Positions 1 through 5,660 of a stretch of 10,304 nucleotides of DNA are shown piece by piece. Every line of letters starts with the position of its first letter. Positions within the stretch are counted from its first letter, which is position 1. The translations under genes were made by a program, and so were the position numbers. Below the pieces are notes generated by a model, which was given only the letters and a program-made list of their open reading frames with translations, was not told where the DNA came from and did no database searches. Origin of the DNA: Actinomycetota bacterium (lineage in GTDB: Bacteria > Actinomycetota > Aquicultoria > Aquicultorales > Aquicultoraceae); NCBI GenBank assembly GCA_030017355.1, contig JASEIR010000017.1:1-10304 (forward strand), given 5' to 3'.

Positions 1-476
1 TATTGCCGTAATTCATCTAAAAATATATCTGCTAGTTCTTTTAGTACCTCAGCTTCAACCATCTCATTGTCAGTAGCTTGATCGCCTTCTCTTTTTTCTT
101 TATTAATCATCCCCTTAATGTCATGACTTAGGCTATAACACCCTTCATGATCTTTAATAATAGATAAACCGTTCGTGCGTATATAGTCTTTAGTTGTTTT
201 CCCTAAATCTATTCCTAATGCTGACTCTATCTCGTTAAGGATTGGCTCGCTTATTTCGAAGCAAAGCTCAACTTCAGGACGTCCAATATCATCGAGTGGC
301 CAAGCGCTATCCGAAATACTCTCAATGCTAGTATCAAAATCCCGCAATGCTTCAAGAATTGCTGTTTTACCTGATTCGTTTTTTCCCGCAAGGATAGTAA
401 GATCAGACGCAAGCCAGCAATCACCAGTATCTTTTATAGATTTATAATTTCTAACTCGAAATTTTTTTAATTTCAT
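1..476 (-). CDS. AAA-family ATPase, OLD-like, N-terminal part (runs off left edge)
   Basis: The minus-strand frame is open from ATG 476 to the window edge (158 complete codons, no stop). It begins MKLKKFRVRNYKSI, the usual opening of SMC/RecF-like and OLD-family ATPases. A clear Walker A, GKNESGKT, lies at residues 31-38, followed by ILEAL, as in the AAA_15/AAA_21 and COG3593 (OLD-like) groups. ABC signature, Walker B and any TOPRIM nuclease domain would lie beyond the window, so the nuclease activity of true OLD proteins cannot be claimed. I chose ATG 476 because GAAGG sits 6 nt upstream; an in-frame ATG at 482 is the alternative. It follows the winged-helix remnant by 13 nt and is probably cotranscribed with the hsdM block, which suggests a defence role. 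That role is inferred. Confidence 0.8.
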   Translation of the reverse strand, partial: MKLKKFRVRNYKSIKDTGDCWLASDLTILAGKNESGKTAILEALRDFDTSIESISDSAWPLDDIGRPEVELCFEISEPILNEIESALGIDLGKTTKDYIRTNGLSIIKDHEGCYSLSHDIKGMINKEKREGDQATDNEMVEAEVLKELADIFLDELRQ

Positions 477-489
477 GCTCATCCTTCAA

Positions 490-774
490 CTACTCTCCTC
501 TCGCCGCAACATACTTCTGGAACCTGCTTCTAGGCTTGTCGGGAATCGTTCTTTGGAGGTGCCCTTTTTCTAGAAGCGGGTTAAGAACTCTCTCAACAAA
601 ATGCTTTCTATCTTTCAAGCCTAGAAATTCCATGATTTCTTTCAGTGACCTCGGCACATCACAAAATCTCAATGTTACAGCCACCCTATCCATCAGTTCG
701 ACTTGTGGGGTGACTTGTGGGGTGACTTGTCCTATCGTCTCAGCAAATGGATGAGGGATGATTTGTAAATTAAG
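490..774 (-). pseudogene. Winged-helix C-terminal remnant of a RecG-like/Fic-type regulator
   Basis: The frame is open from a TAG at 775-777 to the stop at 490. It encodes a VTPQVTPQV linker followed by a winged helix with RSLKEIMEFLGLKDRKHF and a TIPDKP-SRFQKY end. This is the characteristic last domain of large AlbA_2/HATPase_c_4 ('ATP-dependent DNA helicase RecG-like') and some Fic proteins. The only ATG (691-693) lies inside the linker-domain junction and has no ribosome binding site, so the 67-residue ORF starting there is probably not an independent gene. The fragment is in exactly the same frame as the AlbA_2 gene that ends at 925, with several stops between. The simplest reading is the severed tail of that gene or of a former relative. 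A short expressed DNA-binding protein cannot be excluded. Confidence 0.6.
700..730 (-). repeat. 12-bp in-frame tandem repeat coding for VTPQ units
   Basis: On the plus strand GACTTGTGGGGT occurs twice in tandem (700-711, 712-723), followed by a partial third copy (GACTTGT, 724-730). On the minus strand these encode the V-T-P-Q linker units typical of proteins that carry this winged-helix tail. Confidence 0.8.
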
Positions 775-784
775 CTAGGTTCCA

Positions 785-962
785 CCCCCTGCGTCTCCTG
801 AAAATAAATATTTTGTCAAATACCTGCATTTACCAGCAATTATGCTACTGTTTCGTGTTTATTTTCATCCCCTGTTGAAAATAAACAGTTATCAAACAGA
901 CCAATTTACCAGCAGTTTTGCTTGTCACTCCGTTTTATTTTCAACCCCTGTTGAAAATAAAC
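785..962. repeat. 76-77 bp tandem repeat with perfect hairpins, about 2.3 units
   Basis: TGAAAATAAA recurs at 799, 876 and 952, giving a period of 77 then 76. Each full unit also carries ATTTACCAGCA, then TTATGCT or TTTTGCT, and ends in TTTATTTTCA. At the unit junctions the ends form stem-loops: 857-886 (11-bp perfect stem GTTTATTTTCA/TGAAAATAAAC, 8-nt loop) and 934-961 (11-bp perfect stem TTTATTTTCAA/TTGAAAATAAA, loop CCCCTG). The first unit is degenerate, with no left arm. The last copy overlaps the 3' end of the AlbA_2 gene and encodes its LFSTGVENK tail. There is no long T-run, so a rho-independent terminator is not clear. The sequences between hairpins resemble each other, which argues against a CRISPR array. 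Confidence 0.75.
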
Positions 963-2385
963 TTATTGGTGGTTCCACACCAGGTTTTCTATAGTACGTA
1001 ACTCTCTTTGACCGACCTCCAATCCGCTCAAGTAGCCCTTTTTCCGTCCAGGACTTCAATAAACGCGAAGCCCTCAAAGTATCCTTTATACCAGTGATAC
1101 TTCTTACCTCGGCATTTGTGATCTTGAAGTTTTTGTCTAAGTAATTGTTCACTGTATCCCAGTATTCTACTTTTTGAAGGTTATAAAGAATTACAAGGAC
1201 AGAATTCGGCCTTAGCTTAGGTGGGATATATAGCGGCTCGTAAAGGTTACTCTCCTGCATCATATAAAACATTCGATCTACACCCTCGCCGATGTCTAAA
1301 TTTGGCGCATCTTTAAACCGATTTAGCGTTCGAAGAATAATAGGGTTTCTAGCAAATCTCTCGCTTCGGATATTAGAGATGGTAATATGTCCAGGATATG
1401 TGCCTGGACTCTCGACTTCTATCCGGTTATCAAATATGCGAACTTGTATATCCTCCTGCACGGAGTAATCTCTATGAATAACAGCGTTAACAATTGCTTC
1501 CTGAAACACCCACTCGGGAATAAGCATGGACGGTTGAAACAAAGCGCCAATAAGCTTAGGTGGTGAGTTTTTCACTAAATCCTGAAAATATTGTAAAGCC
1601 TGCTCTATTTGAGAGATTAACGGCCCCTCTATAGTTATGGGCCGGTGAACGAAGTTGGGCTTCCCAGAATAGGATGGCTTTATTCCATAATATCTCGAAA
1701 TCTTGATACCGCATTTCCTGCCCAAGCTAATCGAAGGATTTTTTGCAAATAGCAGTACGCCGCTATTGGTAAGTTTGAACCCTCTTCCTTGCTTGACTGC
1801 CAAACCATTATCTTTTAAGAACTGCCACTTGTCTCTTCCTTTGCTTTGATTATTGGCCATGTATTTTTGCAATAGCTCTGCATCCAAATCATCAAATGAA
1901 ACTTGACCTGGGATCTCGTCCTCAAACTTTATAGAGCCCTTTTGGTACTTTAATCTAACAATTTCCTCGGCAGTAAGCTTTACATTTTGGCGACCTCTTC
2001 TAATAAAAGTATCGCCGTGTTTCAAAGAATGAATATCGGTGCTCTTTTTAATGTTTACGACAAGCAGGTGATCATCATTCCCACGAATGTTTTCTATTTC
2101 TAACCAGATGTGGCTATATGGTTGAATAGGTGGTGTAATTTCTTTATCTATCAGTTTTAAAAACTCCGAAACGTTATCTGGGTTCTCAGAAACACCTACC
2201 AATCTCTTATTACCCTTTACTTTCTCTGGATCCTCCAATCCTACAACAAGAAAGCCTCCATCTGAATTAGCAAATGCCACGACTGTCTCAAGTAGCTTCG
2301 TTGGTCTAACAGCTGCACGTTTACATTCAAAGTTTTGCCATTCCTCAGTATCAAGTATTAGTTTTAAGAAATTATCGCTTGACAC
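925..2385 (-). CDS. AlbA_2/Schlafen-AAA and HATPase_c_4 domain protein (RecG-like putative transcriptional regulator)
   Basis: 486 residues with the order typical of COG2865. An AlbA_2 (Schlafen AAA_4) domain lies at about residues 10-135, with FECKRA (19-24) and FANSDGG (38-44). A HATPase_c_4 segment follows, with EAIVNAVIHRDYS at 296-308 and then an RIFDNRIEVESPG strand. A winged helix is at about 415-470 (TNAEVRSITGI, then a lysine/arginine-rich wing). Members are often annotated as RecG-like helicases but lack helicase motifs; nucleic-acid binding or regulation is more likely. The start is GTG 2385, with AAGGGGTGAT about 5 nt upstream. It lies 42 nt after hsdM, so cotranscription is likely, and such genes are common passengers of type I R-M loci. 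Its last residues come from the hairpin repeat. A second winged helix continues in the same frame downstream, beyond several stops, so this protein may be a shortened version. Confidence 0.85.
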   Translation of the reverse strand: MSSDNFLKLILDTEEWQNFECKRAAVRPTKLLETVVAFANSDGGFLVVGLEDPEKVKGNKRLVGVSENPDNVSEFLKLIDKEITPPIQPYSHIWLEIENIRGNDDHLLVVNIKKSTDIHSLKHGDTFIRRGRQNVKLTAEEIVRLKYQKGSIKFEDEIPGQVSFDDLDAELLQKYMANNQSKGRDKWQFLKDNGLAVKQGRGFKLTNSGVLLFAKNPSISLGRKCGIKISRYYGIKPSYSGKPNFVHRPITIEGPLISQIEQALQYFQDLVKNSPPKLIGALFQPSMLIPEWVFQEAIVNAVIHRDYSVQEDIQVRIFDNRIEVESPGTYPGHITISNIRSERFARNPIILRTLNRFKDAPNLDIGEGVDRMFYMMQESNLYEPLYIPPKLRPNSVLVILYNLQKVEYWDTVNNYLDKNFKITNAEVRSITGIKDTLRASRLLKSWTEKGLLERIGGRSKRVTYYRKPGVEPPISLFSTGVENKTE

Positions 2386-2427
2386 AAATTATCACCCCTT
2401 GTAAACAGCAGCTAAAATCATGAGCCT

Positions 2428-4185
2428 CTACTTTAACTCCTCCAAGTATCCTTCAATCTTCTTCTCAACCTCCGCCAGTTCATCCTCTATCTTTGCCAGT
2501 TCTTCCCACTCCTTGTAGACATCGATCTGTTCGACCTCTTCCTCGGGAAAAACATAAAGCGTGACGTTGAGATTGTAATCGTTCTCTCTAATAGCGTCCA
2601 AGCTAACTACTTTTGAAAAGCCTTCTTGGTCGGCAAAAGCCCTGAAAGCACTGACGATATTCTTAATGTGCTTTTCACCCAAGCGGTTGAGCTTTCTTAC
2701 CTCAGGGTGCTGCTCAAACTCTCGGCTTGTGTTTGTGAAAAATATTTTGCCTTTACGTTCTGCAGGCTTGTTCTTATTTAGGATAATGATGGCACCAGGT
2801 GCACCCGTGTTGTAAAAGAGTTTTTCCGGCAGCAAGATTATCGCCTCTAGCAAGTCTGCCTCGAGCATTCCCATTCTCGCTACACGCTCTTTACCGCCTC
2901 TAAACAGACAACCATTATCGATGACAACACCGACCCTTCCAGTTTCATCTTTTGCCGATGCAACCATATGTTGTACCCAAGCCCAGTCAGCTGATTGCTT
3001 GGGCGTAAAACCAAAGCCAAATCTTTCGCGCCATGACTCGCCTCTTTTTAGAGTCTCCTCTGCATAGCCATCCTGATTCCATGGGGGATTGGCTATTACC
3101 ACGTCGAATTTCTGAACACGCTCTCCTTCCTTAAATTTGGGGTAGAGAAGCGTATCACCAAGAGCAAGTTGAGCGTTTCTAATGTCATGGATGTAAAGAT
3201 TCATCTTGGCAAGAGCCAGTGTTTTATGGTTTATCTCCTGCCCGTAGAGAAACAGTTTATCGGCCTCCGCTTTACCATGCTCATGCTCGACATGCTGAAA
3301 AGCACTGATCAGCATGCCTCCAGAGCCACAAGCTGGATCGTAAACACTCTCACCGGGTTTTGGATCAAGTATTTCAATGGCAAGCTTAATTACCTCACGG
3401 GGCGTATATACTTCACCCTCTTTTGCTTTTTGAGGAGCAAAATATCGAAGAATCCACTCGTATGCATCCCCCAAAACATCCGGTGATACATGATGAAGCG
3501 AGCGCGCACTAAATAGCTCAACAAGTTGACGCAGTATCTCTGCATTTTCCCGGTTGGTTGTAAACTGGACGAAATCAACGTTCTCGAAAACGTCCCTTAA
3601 CTCGGGGTTTCTTTCCGCAAGAAGTTTCATAGCCAAGGAGAATTTTTCCGGTAGTCTGGCAGGCTCTTTTCTTATATTCTCCCAAAGCAGTTCATCGGGT
3701 ATATCAAAATCGTGGTATATAGAATTCTTAGCTTCTTCTTTTGCCTCATCCTCACTGAGCCCATCCTCGAGGGCTTCACGGTAAGCGTTTTCAAACTCGG
3801 TTTCCCACTTGTCACTCATCCGCTTATAGAAGAGGAGCACCAGAATAAAACTGTAATCGACCCTTGTTCGGATGAGATCAGCCGCTTTTTTTAAGAGGGC
3901 ATCAAGGTCGCCTCGTGTGAGATGGTTATTCTTGATCTCAAGAGCTTGCGAGATTATTGCATCCATTCCCTTGAGTTTATAGATACGCTTGCGTGCATCT
4001 TCGGGGTCAAAATCAACAGTGAGCCATCGATTTTTCCTAAGTTCTGAAAGAATGACGTTTACTTGATCTTCACTGTCCTGGTTTTCTTCTCTTAGAACCC
4101 TTGCTGCATCTTCAAATCTAAAAGGTGAATCATGAAACGCGTCGAATAAGATACTGTATCTTCTCTCCAGCCACTTCGGTAACAT
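2428..4185 (-). CDS. hsdM: Type I restriction-modification system DNA methyltransferase subunit M
   Basis: 585 residues. HsdM transfers a methyl group from S-adenosylmethionine to adenine in the site chosen by HsdS, and protects host DNA within the HsdM-S and HsdR-M-S complexes. The N6-adenine MTase core shows motif I DPACGSGG (from D283) and motif IV NPPW (from N366), preceded by the N-terminal helical HsdM_N region (about 90-230) and the VYTPREVIKL segment common to this family. A winged-helix-like extension (about 1-75) makes it longer than classic 500-530 residue HsdM. The C-terminus (about 550-585) is charged and predicted coiled coil, as expected for contact with HsdS. ATG 4185 has AAGGAG 9 nt upstream. 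It is the first gene of the leftward block; hsdS and hsdR are not seen and would have to lie left of the window or be missing. Confidence 0.95.
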   Translation of the reverse strand: MLPKWLERRYSILFDAFHDSPFRFEDAARVLREENQDSEDQVNVILSELRKNRWLTVDFDPEDARKRIYKLKGMDAIISQALEIKNNHLTRGDLDALLKKAADLIRTRVDYSFILVLLFYKRMSDKWETEFENAYREALEDGLSEDEAKEEAKNSIYHDFDIPDELLWENIRKEPARLPEKFSLAMKLLAERNPELRDVFENVDFVQFTTNRENAEILRQLVELFSARSLHHVSPDVLGDAYEWILRYFAPQKAKEGEVYTPREVIKLAIEILDPKPGESVYDPACGSGGMLISAFQHVEHEHGKAEADKLFLYGQEINHKTLALAKMNLYIHDIRNAQLALGDTLLYPKFKEGERVQKFDVVIANPPWNQDGYAEETLKRGESWRERFGFGFTPKQSADWAWVQHMVASAKDETGRVGVVIDNGCLFRGGKERVARMGMLEADLLEAIILLPEKLFYNTGAPGAIIILNKNKPAERKGKIFFTNTSREFEQHPEVRKLNRLGEKHIKNIVSAFRAFADQEGFSKVVSLDAIRENDYNLNVTLYVFPEEEVEQIDVYKEWEELAKIEDELAEVEKKIEGYLEELK

Positions 4186-4206
4186 AAACTATAGCTCCTT
4201 TTAACT

Positions 4207-4241
4207 AATAGATAAGCATTAATATAATATGCTTATCTATT
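4207..4241. promoter_or_regulatory. 13-bp perfect inverted repeat upstream of hsdM (candidate operator)
   Basis: AATAGATAAGCAT (4207-4219) and ATGCTTATCTATT (4229-4241) are perfect inverted arms around a 9-nt AT-only spacer. The repeat ends 21 nt before the hsdM start codon and covers the region where its -10 would fall (TATTAT or TATATT on the minus strand). A dimeric repressor site, such as those of controller proteins of R-M systems, is the most natural reading. A hairpin in the 5' leader is the alternative. No convincing -35 is visible. Confidence 0.65.
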
Positions 4242-4346
4242 TTAGAAGAATACCTCACAAGCGTCAAGGGATTAATAAAAGCATTTGGAAATTTCTTTTA
4301 GGAATAACGGAGATCAACTAATCTAAACCCCGAGGGATGTAGCTTC

Positions 4347-4526
4347 TTAGGTGTCCCAAAACCCAAGCAGTTTGTAGAGAAGATTTAGAAATAGGCACAT
4401 AATAGAAACGTTGCTAATGATATTACGGATTCTTTTTATATATCGCTGTTTTCTGCCACTTGAACGATTAACCGTAGAATCCATAGCAACGGCCCTTATA
4501 TTGCTTTTATGAAACGTATTGTAACT
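4347..4526 (-). pseudogene. Short basic/hydrophobic ORF, possible transposase C-terminal remnant
   Basis: An open minus-strand frame of 59 codons ends with TAA at 4347-4349. From ATG 4484 it gives 45 residues: MDSTVNRSSGRK, a basic RYIKRIRN segment, then a hydrophobic end (CLFLNLLYKLLGFWD). A basic patch followed by a leucine-rich helix resembles the tail of DDE transposases, but I do not recognise a family. The upstream stop (TAA) lies within the 26-bp repeat at 4518-4543, as if the reading frame had been cut there. Only a weak AAGG precedes the ATG. It may also be a chance ORF. Confidence 0.3.
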
Positions 4527-4543
4527 TTAAAGAGTATCAAAAT
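4518..4543 (+). repeat. 26-bp direct repeat, left copy
   Basis: Begins ATTGTAACTTTAAA and ends AGTATCAAAAT; it matches 5366-5391 at 25 of 26 positions, in the same orientation. The two copies bracket the G+C-rich cassette. This is far longer than a target-site duplication, so the copies are more likely homologous element ends or a dispersed repeat. Confidence 0.7.
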
Positions 4544-4577
4544 GGTGCAATGTTATGGCAGGTCAGCATAGGCGTCA

Positions 4578-4590
4578 AGGTCTGACCCCA
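4578..4590 (+). repeat. 13-bp inverted repeat AGGTCTGACCCCA, left arm
   Basis: AGGTCTGACCCCA is the exact reverse complement of TGGGGTCAGACCT at 5317-5329. The motif, here preceded by GCGTCA, is of the GTCAAGGTCTGACCCC type that I recall as frequent next to IS200-like/REP-associated transposases and in intergenic DNA of many bacteria. That association is from memory and was not checked. Confidence 0.6.
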
Positions 4591-4609
4591 TTTATCACTA
4601 TACACCGAT

Positions 4610-5005
4610 CTAACGCTCTACTTCGGCTGGGGTATGCCCGATCAAGAAGACACCTATCTGCGTGACTCCATCCACCTCGTATACGGGAATAACGTCCGGC
4701 TTACCCCCTTTGGCCTTCTGTTGGGCGATCGCCGCAGCGGGAGAGCTGGGCTCTGGGCCCTCCAAGTCGGTACGGTATGCGTAACCCACTTTTCCGTTTG
4801 TGGCCTGAACAAGAATCAAATCGGGCTCGTCCTCGGGCGATACGGCATCCAGCCCCGAGCCGTAGGTCACGCCGAGGTCGTTCTTGGGCCAGACAGTCTG
4901 CTTGCCCTTGGGCCGCGCTGCTAGATTGGCGTACGCGGCGACCGCGAACGAAAGCACCGTCACGAGTGCTACGACTCCGATAAACAGTACGTGCTTCTTC
5001 TTCAT
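4610..5005 (-). CDS. Small exported protein of unknown function
   Basis: 131 residues. A basic start (MKKKH) and a hydrophobic stretch to about residue 26 (FIGVVALVTVLSFAVAAYA) form a typical signal peptide with an AYA-N cleavage site; there is no lipobox. The mature part contains LILVQATNGKVGYAYRTDL and ends IPVYEVDGVTQIGVFLIG, which resembles small extracytoplasmic proteins with GKVGY...DGxTxIGxF repeats seen in Actinobacteria and Firmicutes. No enzyme motif or cysteine is visible. The start is ATG 5005, because GGAGGTGA lies 5 nt upstream. An in-frame GTG at 5020 would place the ribosome binding site inside the gene. The gene is visibly richer in G+C than both flanks and sits between two nested repeat pairs, consistent with acquired DNA. 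Confidence 0.8.
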   Translation of the reverse strand: MKKKHVLFIGVVALVTVLSFAVAAYANLAARPKGKQTVWPKNDLGVTYGSGLDAVSPEDEPDLILVQATNGKVGYAYRTDLEGPEPSSPAAAIAQQKAKGGKPDVIPVYEVDGVTQIGVFLIGHTPAEVER

Positions 5006-5316
5006 GTAATTCACCTCCACTTAATAAGTCTGGCGCGGACTCGTCCATGTTGCGTGGCCGTGATACTTACTGGCTTACTTCTAGGAAGTCTTCTGAAGAC
5101 TCCAGGCTTTCTAAAGAACAATATTTACGCTAATAGATATTAACAGCACATATGGATACCCGGTTTGTAAGCTGTTGGTTGGCACTCTAGCAAAAAAAAA
5201 AAAACGGATGTCAATCATAATAGGAGAAATACATTTGATGATGTTTATAAACATCTAAAATTGGCAAATATTTGATGAACTTGCGCTTCAGGGGGTGTAA
5301 GGAACGGTGGTGTGGC

Positions 5317-5329
5317 TGGGGTCAGACCT
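5317..5329 (-). repeat. 13-bp inverted repeat, right arm
   Basis: TGGGGTCAGACCT, the reverse complement of 4578-4590. Together the arms delimit about 750 bp that contain the exported-protein gene and no transposase. Confidence 0.6.
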
Positions 5330-5365
5330 CCCCACCCTTGTTTACCAGCCAATTTACTCCCCTAC

Positions 5366-5391
5366 ATTGTAACTTTAAAAAGTATCAAAAT
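5366..5391 (+). repeat. 26-bp direct repeat, right copy
   Basis: Same sequence as 4518-4543 except A for G at position 15. It ends 25 nt before the GlnR-like array in front of amt1, so the variable cassette stops just short of the nitrogen-control region. Confidence 0.7.
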
Positions 5392-5416
5392 CGCGAATTT
5401 CATATTTAACCTCTCC

Positions 5417-5454
5417 TTAACAATACTGAAACACCCACGTAATTAGAATGCAAC
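5417..5454 (+). promoter_or_regulatory. GlnR-like box array upstream of amt1
   Basis: Four 5-mers stand at exact 11-bp spacing: TTAAC (5417), GAAAC (5428), GTAAT (5439) and GCAAC (5450), each separated by 6 nt. Actinobacterial GlnR boxes are described as gTnAC-n6-GaAAC-n6-gTnAC-n6-GaAAC, and this array follows that order with one deviating base in three of the boxes. It lies about 100 nt upstream of the amt1 start, a sensible activator position for an ammonium transporter. A -10-like TAGAAT (5444-5449) without a proper -35 overlaps the array. Binding is inferred. Confidence 0.55.
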
Positions 5455-5553
5455 AAGAACTTAATCTCACTGAAATCCTCCTGAAATACCCAGCGGTTAA
5501 CATCCATAATAGCAAAGCCTGTGCACGGCAAAAAAATTTAAGGAGGGATTAAA

Positions 5554-5660
5554 ATGCAAAACATTAATTCTGGCGACACTGCTTTTATCTTGATAGCGGC
5601 TGCTCTGGTCATGTTTATGACCCCAGGTCTTGCCTTGTTCTATGGAGGTATGGTTAGAAG
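5554..5660 (+). repeat. 107-nt block identical between the two amt genes
   Basis: Positions 5554-5660 are identical to 7111-7217, from the start codon to the codons for GGMVRS. A second identical block of 63 nt is 6181-6243 and 7738-7800, beginning ATTCTCTGGTTTGGTTGG. Outside these blocks the genes differ at many third positions and in amino acids, so the identity is patchy. Confidence 0.9.

Larger units (their letters stand above)
5006..5416. other. Noncoding interval with short repeats and a 13-A tract
   Basis: I see no credible gene here. It holds the promoter region of the small exported protein (no clear -35/-10), a short perfect inverted repeat AGTCTTC-T-GAAGACT at 5087-5101, a run of 13 A at 5192-5204, and the right arms of the two repeat pairs listed separately. 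Base composition drops from G+C-rich near 5006 to A+T-rich past 5100. Confidence 0.6.

Noticed and set aside
857..962. CRISPR array: two roughly 30-bp palindromic repeats with a 46-nt gap
   Set aside because: The gaps between the repeats resemble each other, only two good copies exist, and there are no cas genes; it is a tandem repeat.
3169..3894. Plus-strand ORFs opposite hsdM
   Set aside because: They lie wholly inside a strongly supported gene, have no recognisable domains and lack ribosome binding sites.
5006..5020. GTG start at 5020 for the exported protein
   Set aside because: It would lie on the Shine-Dalgarno sequence GGAGGTGA that serves ATG 5005, and it would place five polar residues before the signal peptide.
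5182..5195. TTGGCACTCTAGC resembling a sigma-54 promoter or a CIRCE half-site
   Set aside because: The GG-to-GC distance is 7 nt instead of the 10 needed for sigma-54, and there is no GAGTGCTAA partner arm for CIRCE.
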